Shown piece after piece: positions 41,014-50,312 of a DNA stretch of 64,000 bases. The position numbers and the translations under genes are program-made. Within the stretch, counting starts at the first letter, position 1. Each line of letters starts with the position of its first letter. The notes beneath the pieces are model-generated. The model was not told the DNA's origin. It made no database searches and worked only from the letters and a program-made list of their open reading frames with translations. Source of the DNA: JAAYDS01 sp012729155 (GTDB lineage Bacteria; Chloroflexota; Anaerolineae; UBA1429); the NCBI GenBank assembly GCA_036774405.1, contig DAIPBO010000013.1, positions 1 through 64,000 on the forward strand, given 5' to 3'.

Positions 41014-42519
41014 ATGGAAATCAAGGTTGAGATCGGTTCTGTCACCGAGGTATCCACCGAGTTGCTGGTGGTCAATCTATTCGAGGATGTAGGGCAGCCC
41101 GGTGGCGCTACGGGCGCTGTCGATGCGGCGCTACAGGGCGCCATCGCCGACCTGATGGCAGCGGGCGACATCAAAGGCAAAGAAGGCGAGGTGACGCTGC
41201 TCTACCCACGCGGTGGCGTTTCTGCCAAACGGGTGCTGGTGGTGGGTTTGGGCAGGCGCGATGCCTTGAATGTGCATGCGGTGAGACGAGCGGCTGCCGC
41301 GGTTGCCCGCAAGGCCCAGGAGTTGGGGATCGAGAGCCTTTGCACCATCGTACATGGCGCCGGTGCGGGAAACATCGATCCCGAGGGGGCAGCCCAGGCC
41401 GTGGTCGAGGGCACCGTGCTGGGAAGCTACCAGTTCACGGCCTATCTCACGTGTAATGACGCCATCCGCAAGCCCTTGGCCGGTCTCACGTTGTTGACCC
41501 ACGACGCGACGTCGTTGCCCGCGCTACAGGCTGGAGCGACCGCCGGCAACGCCATCGCAGAGGCAGTGTGCCTGGCACGCGACCTGACCAACCTGCCGGG
41601 CAACGATCTGCCGCCCAGCGCTATGGCGGCGAGAGCACAAGAGGTGGCTGCGCAGTGCGGTCTGACGTGCACCGTGCTCGACGAGACGCAGATGCAGACC
41701 CTCGGGATGGGCTCGCTGCTGGCTGTGGGCAAAGGCACCGACCAGCCCAGCCAGTTCATCGTGCTCGAGCATAACGCCGACCGCAGCGATCTCAAGCCCT
41801 ATGTGGTGGTGGGCAAGGGCATCACGTTCGATTCGGGCGGTATCTCGCTCAAGCCTGGCCAGGGCATGGAGGCGATGAAGGACGACATGGCCGGCGCGGC
41901 TGCCACGCTGGGCATTATGCAGGCGGTGGCGGCCCTCGACCTGCCCATCCGCGTGGTGGGCCTCATGCCGTGCGTCGAGAACATGCCCTCTGGCAAAGCC
42001 TACCGGCCGGGCGATGTCATCAAGGCCATCAACGGCCGCACGATCGAGGTGATTAGTACCGACGCCGAGGGGCGCCTCATCCTGGCCGATGCCCTGGGCT
42101 ATGCGCAACGCTATCAACCCCAGGCGGTGGTCGATCTGGCCACGCTGACCGGGGCGTGTGTGGTGGCTCTCGGCACGGTGGCCAGCGGCTTGCTGTGCAA
42201 TGACGATGCCCTGGCGGGCCAGCTCGAGAAGGCGGCTGGCGAAAGCGGCGAAAAGACCTGGCGCCTGCCCTTGTGGGATGAGTACAAGCAGCAGATCAAG
42301 AGCGACGTGGCCGATATCAAGAACTCGGGCGGTCGTGAGGCCGGCGCCGTCATCGGCGGCATCTTTCTGCAGAACTTTGTCGACTACCCCTGGGCCCATG
42401 TGGATATCGCCGGCATGGTCTTTTCGCATCAGGTCGAGGGCTGGCGGGTGAAGGGCGGCACGGGCTATGGCGTGCGGCTGCTGGTGGCTTGGCTGCGCCA
42501 GCAGGCTGTGCAAGCCTAG
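41014..42519 (+). CDS. pepA: Leucyl aminopeptidase (M17)
   Basis: A 501-residue M17 peptidase with an N-terminal macro-like domain and C-terminal catalytic domain: GKGITFDSGGISLKP (metal Asp and Lys), MKDDMAGAAA, signature STDAEGRLILAD (family usually NTDAEGR), and LTGACVVALG. It removes N-terminal residues from peptides in the cytosol. With the M20 enzyme upstream it suggests peptide salvage. Confidence 0.95.
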   Translation: MEIKVEIGSVTEVSTELLVVNLFEDVGQPGGATGAVDAALQGAIADLMAAGDIKGKEGEVTLLYPRGGVSAKRVLVVGLGRRDALNVHAVRRAAAAVARKAQELGIESLCTIVHGAGAGNIDPEGAAQAVVEGTVLGSYQFTAYLTCNDAIRKPLAGLTLLTHDATSLPALQAGATAGNAIAEAVCLARDLTNLPGNDLPPSAMAARAQEVAAQCGLTCTVLDETQMQTLGMGSLLAVGKGTDQPSQFIVLEHNADRSDLKPYVVVGKGITFDSGGISLKPGQGMEAMKDDMAGAAATLGIMQAVAALDLPIRVVGLMPCVENMPSGKAYRPGDVIKAINGRTIEVISTDAEGRLILADALGYAQRYQPQAVVDLATLTGACVVALGTVASGLLCNDDALAGQLEKAAGESGEKTWRLPLWDEYKQQIKSDVADIKNSGGREAGAVIGGIFLQNFVDYPWAHVDIAGMVFSHQVEGWRVKGGTGYGVRLLVAWLRQQAVQA

Positions 42520-42539
42520 GGGCCAACAGAGGGGCGCGC

Positions 42540-43148
42540 ATGAACTCTGGGCTGCGCAATGGGCTGCTGGCGGCGGCCGTTACGGCGGCCGCAGGTGGGG
42601 GACTCTGGTGGCTGCAGCGCCATGCCGAGCCCCGGGGGGTAGAGATTGTGCCGCCGCCTACGCCATCGCTGATGGCGCCCACCGCCACGCCCACCAGCGC
42701 GCCGTTGGTGGTGCATGTGGCGGGTGCAGTGCGGGCACCCGGCGTGTATGCGTTGCCGCCTGGTGCCCGGGTGATCGACGCCGTTACGGCTGCTGGTGGC
42801 CTGAACGACGAGGCCGACCTGGATCAGGTCAACCTGGCCGACCATCTGCAAGATGCCATGCGGCTCTATATACCGGCGCAAGACGAGCAGGCGCCGCAGG
42901 CGCCCACCCCTATCCCAGCGCGCAGCAGCGGTCTCGATCTGCAGCTCAATGGCGGATTGATCCAGATCAACCGTGCGTCACAGGCCGAGCTAGAAACGTT
43001 GCCGCACATCGGCCCGGCCCTGGCGGAGCGCATCATTGCCTACCGCGAGGCCAACGGCCCCTTTGCCCAGATCGAGGATCTCAAACGGGTGTCGGGCATC
43101 GGCGACAAGACCTTTGCCGACCTGCAAAATCTGATCACTGTAGACTAA
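42540..43148 (+). CDS. ComEA-like DNA-binding protein
   Basis: A 202-residue protein with one N-terminal membrane anchor (GLLAAAVTAAAGGGLWWL), a Pro/Thr linker, an SLBB domain (about 55-115: VVHVAGAVRAPGVYALPPGARVIDAVTAAGG) and a C-terminal double helix-hairpin-helix (about 140-202: IQINRASQAELETLPHIGPALAERII, VSGIGDKTFADL). This is the ComEA layout, a surface receptor for incoming DNA. No comEC is seen next to it. ATG 42540 follows GAGGGG. Confidence 0.9.
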   Translation: MNSGLRNGLLAAAVTAAAGGGLWWLQRHAEPRGVEIVPPPTPSLMAPTATPTSAPLVVHVAGAVRAPGVYALPPGARVIDAVTAAGGLNDEADLDQVNLADHLQDAMRLYIPAQDEQAPQAPTPIPARSSGLDLQLNGGLIQINRASQAELETLPHIGPALAERIIAYREANGPFAQIEDLKRVSGIGDKTFADLQNLITVD

Positions 43149-43157
43149 GGAGTCATC

Positions 43158-43901
43158 ATGAAAGCCGAAGTCGTCCTGACCGTATCCGAATCCAAGCGCC
43201 TCATCGCCAGGGGCGTGGCCGCCATCCCCTACATACAAGAGCGCCTAGAGAAGGGCATCATCGTCGTCAATACCGGCAGCACCAATGGCGCGATCTACGA
43301 AGAGCTCACCGGCCTCAGCATCGATAAGCGTGCCTACCTCACCGGCCGCACTACCCCCGCCAGCCACAAGGGCAGTTGGCCGGTCGAGCCGATGGGCGAT
43401 CTGGTGCTGGTGAACGGCGAGCCCGATCTCTCACTCGATCGTTTCTCGGCCCTCGAAAAGATGCGCCCCGGCGACGTATTCATCAAGGGCGCCAACGCCC
43501 TCAACTATGCCGCGCGTGTGGCGGGCATCAGCATTGGGCACCCCAAGGGGGGCACCATCGGTGGGGCCATCGGCACCATCTATGGCCGCAAGCTGCGACT
43601 GTTGATCCCCGTGGGCCTTGAGAAAGAGATCCCAGGGGATATCGTCGAGGCCAGCGAGATGGTGGCGGCCGAGGATGAGGCGCTGACGCCGATCCTATCG
43701 CTCTGGCCGGTCTATGGCGACATCTTTACCGAGATCGAAGCCTTCTTGGCGCTGACGGGCGCCACAGCCACACCGGTGGCCGCGGGCGGCATCGCCGGCG
43801 CCGAGGGCGCCCTGCGCTTGCTGTTGACGGGCGAGCCCAAACAGGTGCGCGAGGCGCTGGCGCTGGCCAAGAGCGTTCAGGGCGAGCCGCAGCTCATCTA
43901 G
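43158..43901 (+). CDS. Conserved-looking protein of unknown function
   Basis: A 247-residue soluble protein, not recognised. It reads as an alpha/beta protein with sharp Gly-rich motifs: VVNTGSTNGAIYEEL near 37, DVFIKGANALNY near 106, and IGHPKGGTIGGAIGTIYGRKLRLLIPVGLEK near 127, which look like phosphate or nucleotide loops. No Cys residues or membrane segments. RBS AAGGAG precedes ATG 43158, 9 nt after the ComEA-like gene and 17 nt before uvsE, so it is co-transcribed with them. Confidence 0.8.
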   Translation: MKAEVVLTVSESKRLIARGVAAIPYIQERLEKGIIVVNTGSTNGAIYEELTGLSIDKRAYLTGRTTPASHKGSWPVEPMGDLVLVNGEPDLSLDRFSALEKMRPGDVFIKGANALNYAARVAGISIGHPKGGTIGGAIGTIYGRKLRLLIPVGLEKEIPGDIVEASEMVAAEDEALTPILSLWPVYGDIFTEIEAFLALTGATATPVAAGGIAGAEGALRLLLTGEPKQVREALALAKSVQGEPQLI

Positions 43902-43918
43902 CAACAAGGGGTGGCGCC

Positions 43919-44848
43919 ATGCGCCTGGGGTTCTCTGTCCGCGTGCTGGGCGTGCCGGATCTGCCGGCGTGCGATCCGCGCCCAGACGCGGGCTCGGTCA
44001 GCACGAGCCTGGCCTATCTGCGCGACATCCTGCTCTATCTGCGCGCCAATCAGATTCGCTTTTACCGGATGCACACGGCCCTGGTGCCTTTGCCCCTATC
44101 AGCTGATGCGGTTACCCTTGAGGCCGAGCTGCAACACGCCCATGCCCTGGCGGCCGATGTAGCCCGTCTGGCTGCCGAGGACGGGGTGCGACTGACCTTT
44201 CACCCTTACAGTGCAGTGGTACTGAACGCGCCTCAAGACGAGCAGTACATCCTGGCGCTTTCGCGGTTGGCTGCGCTTGTTGCCTGGCTCGACGGCCTCG
44301 AGCTGGGGCCCGAGGCGGTGGTGGTGCTGCACGTGGGCGGCGTGTACGACGATCCGGTAGCCTCGCTGGAGCGCTTTGTGCGGCGCTACGAGGCACTGCC
44401 GCCGGCCGTGCGCCGCCGCGTGGTGCTCGAGAACGATGATCGTCGCTATGACTGGGCCGACGCCTGGCGCGCCCACAACCGCTGCGGCGTGCCCCTGGTG
44501 CTCGATGTGCTGCACCATCAGGTGCTCAATCGACAGCGCATCCCCCTGCGCGATGCCCTGGCCGCTGCCTTGACCACGTGGCCCGCCGGCGTCACCCCCA
44601 AGCTCCACTTCAGCACGCCCCGCACCGATGTGCGCTCGCTCGAGGGCTCGGGTCGGCTCAAAGTGCCCACCTGGAGCGAGCACGCCGATTTCTGCAACCC
44701 ATTTGCCTTTATCGACCTGCTCGTTCAGCTCGATGGCCTGCCTGATGCCGACCTAATGCTCGAGACCAAGGCGCGTGATGTGGCCCTGCTCAAGCTGCGC
44801 GAAGATGTGGCCCGCTTTGCGCCCGAACGGCGCACCAGTCTGCTGTGA
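43919..44848 (+). CDS. uvsE: UV damage endonuclease (UvsE/UVDE)
   Basis: A 309-residue TIM-barrel endonuclease. Family landmarks are visible in order: MRLGFSVRVLG, IRFYRMHTALVP, LTFHPYSAVVLN, VVLHVGGVYDD, VVLENDDRRYDW, PLVLDVLHHQVLN, PKLHFSTPR, EHADFCNPFAF and MLETKARDVALLKLRED. The His, Glu and Asp residues in these motifs bind the metals that cut 5' of UV photoproducts. The RMSS-type motif of Thermus UvsE reads RMHT here. It sits 10 nt upstream of a sugar-acid gene, an unusual partner. Confidence 0.9.
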   Translation: MRLGFSVRVLGVPDLPACDPRPDAGSVSTSLAYLRDILLYLRANQIRFYRMHTALVPLPLSADAVTLEAELQHAHALAADVARLAAEDGVRLTFHPYSAVVLNAPQDEQYILALSRLAALVAWLDGLELGPEAVVVLHVGGVYDDPVASLERFVRRYEALPPAVRRRVVLENDDRRYDWADAWRAHNRCGVPLVLDVLHHQVLNRQRIPLRDALAAALTTWPAGVTPKLHFSTPRTDVRSLEGSGRLKVPTWSEHADFCNPFAFIDLLVQLDGLPDADLMLETKARDVALLKLREDVARFAPERRTSLL

Positions 44849-44858
44849 GGCGAACCGC

Positions 44859-45755
44859 ATGGTAGAACCTTGGAGCGGTGTTTTCGCAATTCCCATGACG
44901 CCCTTTGACGGGCAAGACCGTATCGACCAGGAGGCGCTGCGCGCCGAGATCGAGTTCTGCGTGGGCTGCGGCGTGGGCGGTCTCGTCACGCCGGTGATGG
45001 TGAGCGAGTTCTTTGTCCTCTCAGAGGCCGAGCGCCGCCTGATGGTGCGCATCCCCGTAGAACAGGCCGCTGGCCGCGTGCCCGTGGTGGGCAATTGCGC
45101 CGCTGCCAACACGCCTCTGGCCGTAGAGTATGCCCGCTACTGTCAAGAGGTGGGCGTGGATGCGGTCATTGCCATGCCGCCCTACATCGGCAAGGCCGAT
45201 TTCGCCACAGTGCGTGCCTACTATCAGGCCATCTCCGATGAGGTGGACATGCCTGTATGGATCCAGAACGCCGGTGTGGCCGCGCTCTCTCCTGAGCAGG
45301 TGGTGCAGCTCTGCGAAGAGGTCGAGCACGTCTGCTGGGTCAAAGAAGAGGTCGCTCCCAGCACCCATAGCATCGGCCACCTGGTGCGCCGTGCACCGCC
45401 GGCGGTGCACGGCGTGATGGGCGGTAGCGCCGGCCGCTATGTGATCACCGAGTGGGCGCGAGGATCGCGCGGCATCGTCATTGCCTGCGAGATCGCCGAT
45501 GTGATGCAGGCCATCTGGAACCTGCTCGAGGCGGGCGATAAAGACGCCGCTGGCGATCTCTTTGAGCACGCGCTGCCGGCGATCGATCTCGAAGGGCTGA
45601 TGGGCATGGCCTTTGCCAAAGAGATCATGATGCGCCGCGGCGTGTTCACCAACCATCGCGTGCGTCTGCAGAGCCGTCCGCTCGACGCCGACGACCTGCG
45701 AGAGATCGACCGTGTGTGGGAGCGTTTGCAGCCACACCTCTTGTGGCATATCTGA
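44859..45755 (+). CDS. DapA/NAL-family protein with altered active site
   Basis: A 298-residue TIM barrel of the dihydrodipicolinate synthase/N-acetylneuraminate lyase family. The Schiff-base Lys is likely Lys162 (CWVKEEV). The usual GTTGE loop reads TPVMVSEF and the usual YNxP tyrosine motif reads IQNAG, so the canonical catalytic Tyr is missing. That argues against true DapA and for a variant acting on 2-keto-3-deoxy sugar acids, fitting the enolase-superfamily gene 14 nt downstream. Function is inferred. Confidence 0.82.
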   Translation: MVEPWSGVFAIPMTPFDGQDRIDQEALRAEIEFCVGCGVGGLVTPVMVSEFFVLSEAERRLMVRIPVEQAAGRVPVVGNCAAANTPLAVEYARYCQEVGVDAVIAMPPYIGKADFATVRAYYQAISDEVDMPVWIQNAGVAALSPEQVVQLCEEVEHVCWVKEEVAPSTHSIGHLVRRAPPAVHGVMGGSAGRYVITEWARGSRGIVIACEIADVMQAIWNLLEAGDKDAAGDLFEHALPAIDLEGLMGMAFAKEIMMRRGVFTNHRVRLQSRPLDADDLREIDRVWERLQPHLLWHI

Positions 45756-45769
45756 CGATCAGAGGAAGG

Positions 45770-47089
45770 ATGCGCACTGTGTCTGAACCGAGTGCGATCG
45801 AACGTGCCGAGAACGCCGTCAACACCTATTCGCGCCCCTCGCAGCTCAAGATCACCGATCTGCGTATGGCGGTGGTGGCAGCCAACTATGACTATCCACT
45901 GATCCGCATCGACACCAACCAGGGCATCTATGGTCTGGGCGAGGTGCGCGATGCGGGCCACAAGGAGAACGCGCTGCAGTTCAAGAGCATGCTCGTAGGG
46001 CAGAACCCCTGCAACATCGACATGCTATTCAGCGCCATCAAGCCGTTTGGCAACTGGGGGCGCGAGGGCGGCGGCGTTTCGGGCATCGAAATCGCCCTGT
46101 GGGACCTGATCGGCAAGGCCTATGGCGTGCCCTGCTGGCAGTTTCTGGGGGGCAAGTATCGCGACAAGGTGCGCATCTATGCCGACACGCCTCAGCCGCA
46201 AGCGCCCACGCCCGAGGGCTATGCCGAGCGCGTCAAGGGGCGTTTCGAGTTGGGGCTCACCTTTGTCAAGTTCGATGTGGGCATTCATCTGCTGCGCGAC
46301 GTAAGCGGCGCGCTGGTCGGCTCGCGTTCGCCCTATGACTTGCCCATCGGCCATGCCGCCAGGCGCCAGGCCAAAGGGCTGGTGGGCGCCCAGGTGACCG
46401 ATCGCGGTCTCGCGCGTCTGAGCGAGATTGTGGCGGCCGTCCGCCAGGCCGTGGGGCCCGAGCTGCCACTGGCCATCGACCACTTTGGGCCCATCTCGGT
46501 CAAAGACGCCATTCGCATCGGCAACGCCCTCGAGCCCTATAGCCTCTCGTGGCTCGAAGACATGCTGCCCTGGACCGATGTCGAGGGCAACCGCCTCGTC
46601 ACGCGCGCCATCAATACGCCAACGCTCAACGGAGAAGATATCTACCTGCTCGAGGGCTGGCGCGAGATGATCGAGCAACGCGCCATCGACATCATCCAGC
46701 CCGATCTGCTCACGGCGGGTGGCATGCTCGAGACGAAACGGATCGCCGACTATGGCGAGGCCCACGGCCTGCCCACGGTGCTGCATTGTGCCAGCTCTCC
46801 CATCGGGTTTATGGCCAACGTGCACTGCGCTGCGGCGACGTCGAGCTTTATCGCTCTCGAAAGTCACTGGCTCGATCTGCCTTTCTGGCTCGACCTGGCC
46901 ACTGGCCTCGATCAGCCGCTCATCCAGGATGGCTATGTGACTGTGCCCGACAAGCCGGGCCTGGGCGTCGACCTCAATCTCGAAGCGGTGGAAGCCAATC
47001 TGCGCTGGCCTGGCCTGTTTGAGCCCACCTCTGCGTGGGATTATCCCAAGCTGGGTTTCTGGCAGCCCGACCGTCGCTGGGATCGCTAG
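45770..47089 (+). CDS. Enolase-superfamily (mandelate racemase type) sugar-acid dehydratase
   Basis: A 439-residue enzyme with the N-terminal capping domain (GIYGLGEVRDAG) and C-terminal barrel: GGGVSGIEIALWDLIGKAYGVP, FVKFDVG, metal-binding LAIDHFG, WLEDMLPW and NGEDIY, then DIIQPDLLTAGGMLETKRIA and HCASSPIGF. The metal ligand trio Asp-Glu-Glu/Asp is present. The likely role is dehydration of a sugar acid to a 2-keto-3-deoxy acid that the preceding aldolase-family protein would process. Start ATG 45770 follows GAGGAAGG; GTG 45779 is an alternative. Confidence 0.88.
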   Translation: MRTVSEPSAIERAENAVNTYSRPSQLKITDLRMAVVAANYDYPLIRIDTNQGIYGLGEVRDAGHKENALQFKSMLVGQNPCNIDMLFSAIKPFGNWGREGGGVSGIEIALWDLIGKAYGVPCWQFLGGKYRDKVRIYADTPQPQAPTPEGYAERVKGRFELGLTFVKFDVGIHLLRDVSGALVGSRSPYDLPIGHAARRQAKGLVGAQVTDRGLARLSEIVAAVRQAVGPELPLAIDHFGPISVKDAIRIGNALEPYSLSWLEDMLPWTDVEGNRLVTRAINTPTLNGEDIYLLEGWREMIEQRAIDIIQPDLLTAGGMLETKRIADYGEAHGLPTVLHCASSPIGFMANVHCAAATSSFIALESHWLDLPFWLDLATGLDQPLIQDGYVTVPDKPGLGVDLNLEAVEANLRWPGLFEPTSAWDYPKLGFWQPDRRWDR

Positions 47090-47120
47090 GCCACACCCAT
47101 ACGACATCGAGGAGAGCCCT

Positions 47121-48500
47121 ATGGACGTTCGACACAAGCCGCTCTACCACTATGCGCCGCCGCGCAACTGGATCAACGACCCTAACGGCATGATCCACTG
47201 GCAGGGGGTCTATCATCTCTTTTACCAGTACGTGCCCTTTTCAGCGGGCAACGGTGTCAAGCACTGGGGCCATGCGGTGAGCACCGACCTGGCTCGTTGG
47301 TCGCCCCGACCCATAGCGCTCTCACCCACGCCTGGCGGCCCTGACAAGGATGGGGTGTGGAGCGGCTGCGCCATCGATTGGGATGGGCTGCCGCTCGCCT
47401 TTTACACCGGCGTCTTTCCCGAACAGCAGTGTTTGGCTGTGGGCGACGACACCCTCGAGCGCTGGACCAAATATGATGGCAACCCCATTATCGCCGCGCC
47501 ACCCGGGGGGCTAGAGGTGACGGGCTTTCGTGACCCCTGTGTCTGGCGCGAGCCCGACGGCTGGCGCCTTGCCCTGGGCTCGGGGCGCAAAGGCGGCCTT
47601 GGGCTGGTGCTCCTCTATCGCTCCGACGATCTGCTGCACTGGGAGTATCTGCACCCCCTGTACGAAGGAGAGAGCGCCGAGACGGGCCGGGTGTTCGAGT
47701 GCCCGAACTTTTTCGCACTAGGCGGGCAGCATGTGCTGATCACCTCGCCCATCCCGCTGGCACGGGCCATCTACTTTGCCGGCGAATACAGCGAGGGTCG
47801 CTTTGCGCCGATGCGCTGGGGCGAGGTGGATGCTGGTGGCGCCCTCTATGCCCCTCAGTACATGATCGATGCGCTCGGACGCCGGCTGCTGATCGGCTGG
47901 CTGTGGGAAGAGCGCCCCGAAGTGCAATACATGGCTGCGGGCTGGTCGGGCGTGATGTCGCTGCCGCGAGTGCTCTCGCTGGCTGACGATGGTGCCCTGT
48001 GCAGCGCAGTGGCCCCCGAGGTGGATGCCCTGCGCGAGGGCGTGCTCCATCAAACCGCGTTGGCGCTTGATGACGAGACCGTGCCCTTGCCGCAGGCCGC
48101 GGGCGATGCCATCGAGCTTTGCGCCCACTTTGCGGTGGGCAGCGCAAGCCAGGTGGGCATCGAGGTGTTGCGCTCACCTGATGGCCAGGAGACCACGCGC
48201 CTGGTGTACGATGTGGCCTCTCGCCGCCTGCTGTGCGACCGCACCCGCGCCAGCCTAAACGCAGAGACACACCGTGATGTGCGCGGCGACGCGCTCGCGT
48301 TGGGCGATGATGGCATGCTCGCGTTGCGCATCTATGTAGACCGCTCGGTGGTCGAGACCTATGCCAACGAGCGCATCGCGCTGACCTCGCGCGCCTACCC
48401 TGAGCGAGGCGACAGCAAGGGTGTGACCGTGTTCGCCGATGGCGGCAGAGCCGAGCTGACGGAGCTCACCGTCTGGCGCATGGGCAGTTGTCTAAGGTGA
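47121..48500 (+). CDS. GH32 beta-fructosidase (sucrose/fructan hydrolase)
   Basis: A 459-residue GH32 with the five-bladed propeller motifs WINDPNG (nucleophile Asp20), FRDP (residues 136-139) and the acid/base ECP (Glu193), then the C-terminal beta-sandwich with VDRSVVETYANERIALTSRAYP. No signal peptide, so it acts in the cytosol on imported sucrose, sucrose phosphate or short fructans. RBS GAGGAG precedes ATG 47121, 31 nt after the dehydratase. Confidence 0.94.
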   Translation: MDVRHKPLYHYAPPRNWINDPNGMIHWQGVYHLFYQYVPFSAGNGVKHWGHAVSTDLARWSPRPIALSPTPGGPDKDGVWSGCAIDWDGLPLAFYTGVFPEQQCLAVGDDTLERWTKYDGNPIIAAPPGGLEVTGFRDPCVWREPDGWRLALGSGRKGGLGLVLLYRSDDLLHWEYLHPLYEGESAETGRVFECPNFFALGGQHVLITSPIPLARAIYFAGEYSEGRFAPMRWGEVDAGGALYAPQYMIDALGRRLLIGWLWEERPEVQYMAAGWSGVMSLPRVLSLADDGALCSAVAPEVDALREGVLHQTALALDDETVPLPQAAGDAIELCAHFAVGSASQVGIEVLRSPDGQETTRLVYDVASRRLLCDRTRASLNAETHRDVRGDALALGDDGMLALRIYVDRSVVETYANERIALTSRAYPERGDSKGVTVFADGGRAELTELTVWRMGSCLR

Positions 48501-50234
48501 GCCCAGCAAGAGGGGCAGCATCACCGCCTGGCCAACCTTGAGATAGACCCACAGCGCAGCTGGCGATTGCGTCGTGTCATTGGTGCTGATCGCCAGTTGC
48601 GCCACATTCCATCCTGGCTGGGCCAGGGCGGTGTCGAGACGCAGCAACAGAGGCACGCTATCGCCGGCGGCTACGGTGCCGCTGCTCGGCTCGATGTCGA
48701 TCCAGGGTCGGCCGGCAGTATCCAGCTCAAAGGACAGCACACCAGCGCCGTCGTTGGCGATGACGCCCACAATCGTATGAACGCCAGGCGCTTCGATCAC
48801 CACACGCTCAGGCGAGATGCGTAGCCTTGGGGTGGCATAGACCATCGCAACATCGACGACCATGCGTTCCTGGGACGACAGGTGGACCGTCTCGTGTTGC
48901 TGGGCATAGCCGAGCCTGCTAAAGGTCACCGTATAGTCGCCGGGCGAGAGCCAGAGGCTGTAGGCGCCCCGCGCGTCAGTTGTGTCGATATGCGGTCCCG
49001 CCGCGCCTGCTCTGGCGCTCACCTCGACGCCCATCAGCGGCCCGCCGGGCAAGTCGCTGGTGATCGTCCCACTGAGGCGGCCCGTGCTGAGGTCTACCAG
49101 AGCTGCAGCCTCGACCGGCACCGCCAGCATGCTCAGGGTTGAATCGCCACTGACAAGCCTGATCTCTCCGCGGTACACCCTGGGCGTGAGAGCGGCCGCG
49201 AGATCGATCTGGACGGTCGCATCCAGCGTCTCGCCGGGGGCCAGGTTCGCCTCGCTCGGCTCGACTCGCAGCCATGCGGCGCGTTCGCCGCACAGCCAGA
49301 TGATGGCCGCTTGCAGCAGCGCGTCCAGGTCGCTGCTAGCCCAGTTCCCGTGGCATAGCTGCTGATTGATGGCGACAACGTCGTCGGTGGCGGCCACATA
49401 GGGCACATCTGTACCCGCGAAGACGGCCGGCACCGACACGCCGGGACGTGCGGACGTGTTCAGTGCCTGTGAGGGGGTCATATCGTTGAGGCCTGCCGCC
49501 AGCGCGTGCTCGGCGTCGATCACCGTCACCTGTAGCGGGCCGGGTAATAGTGTCGCCGCGGGGAGCAACGGGGCATGACCGCGGTCGAAATAGGGACCAG
49601 AGAGGCCCCAGTCTGTAGCCTGGGCCACCAGCAACGTCTCGATGACCTTGCCGCCGAGCTCGATATAGCCAGCCAACGCCTGGCTCAGGGCGGCAGGAGA
49701 CAGGCCAGCGCTCTGCCAGAGCGTGGCGTTACCCACCAGCACCACATCGTAGGGCAGCAGGTCGTTGCTAGAGGGCGTGCCCGCGGTGGAATCCCACACG
49801 GTCCAGGTGACGTCAGCGAGGCCATCGAGCACGCTGCGCAACGCAGCGAGGTTGGCATCGGTGTCAGGCGTCACTACCAGGAGGCGGTACGGCGGGGTCG
49901 CCCCCAGCACAGTGGTGCTAGGGTCGCCGCGGTTGGCGGCATCGAGGTAGAGATGCACTTTGGTTGCGCCGGTGTTGGTCACCTGTAGCGTCTGAGTGGC
50001 AGTCTGCGCCAGGGGCAGCGCCAGCACGATCTCTTGCGGTGCAACAGCGAGGGTGTCAGTGGTCTGGGCTAAGGACGACGTGTGGGGCGAGCAGCCTGCC
50101 TTGACGGCGCCACTCTCTTGGCTCAACCTGATGGCGAGAGCCACAGGAGCGCTGTGGCTCTCAGCCACGGTGGCGCAAGGCAGCATGAGCGCCGCGATGA
50201 GCAGGAGCGCACAGGGCTTTGCTGATCTGAACAT
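48492..50234 (-). CDS. Secreted multi-domain beta protein of unknown function
   Basis: A 580-residue exported protein with a cleavable-type signal peptide (CALLLIAALMLPCATVAES). Regions: a beta domain (about 60-105), an alpha/beta domain that looks like a ThuA or glutamine-amidotransferase-like fold (about 110-320: RLLVVTPDTDANLAALRSVL, LPYDVVLVGN, LAGYIELGGKVIETL), then a carboxypeptidase-regulatory-like domain (about 395-470: GTITSDLPGGPLMGVEVSA, TDARGAYSLWLSPGDYTVTFSRLGY) and a final Ig/BACON-like domain (about 480-570). The gene overlaps the GH32 3' end by 9 nt. Confidence 0.78.
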   Translation of the reverse strand: MFRSAKPCALLLIAALMLPCATVAESHSAPVALAIRLSQESGAVKAGCSPHTSSLAQTTDTLAVAPQEIVLALPLAQTATQTLQVTNTGATKVHLYLDAANRGDPSTTVLGATPPYRLLVVTPDTDANLAALRSVLDGLADVTWTVWDSTAGTPSSNDLLPYDVVLVGNATLWQSAGLSPAALSQALAGYIELGGKVIETLLVAQATDWGLSGPYFDRGHAPLLPAATLLPGPLQVTVIDAEHALAAGLNDMTPSQALNTSARPGVSVPAVFAGTDVPYVAATDDVVAINQQLCHGNWASSDLDALLQAAIIWLCGERAAWLRVEPSEANLAPGETLDATVQIDLAAALTPRVYRGEIRLVSGDSTLSMLAVPVEAAALVDLSTGRLSGTITSDLPGGPLMGVEVSARAGAAGPHIDTTDARGAYSLWLSPGDYTVTFSRLGYAQQHETVHLSSQERMVVDVAMVYATPRLRISPERVVIEAPGVHTIVGVIANDGAGVLSFELDTAGRPWIDIEPSSGTVAAGDSVPLLLRLDTALAQPGWNVAQLAISTNDTTQSPAALWVYLKVGQAVMLPLLLGSP

Positions 50235-50312
50235 GGCGAGCTCCAGTCAGTCTTCTGGAGCGATAATATCCACAGCGTTCATACGCCGTCAAGCGGCAGA
50301 TGAGGAGAGCCG

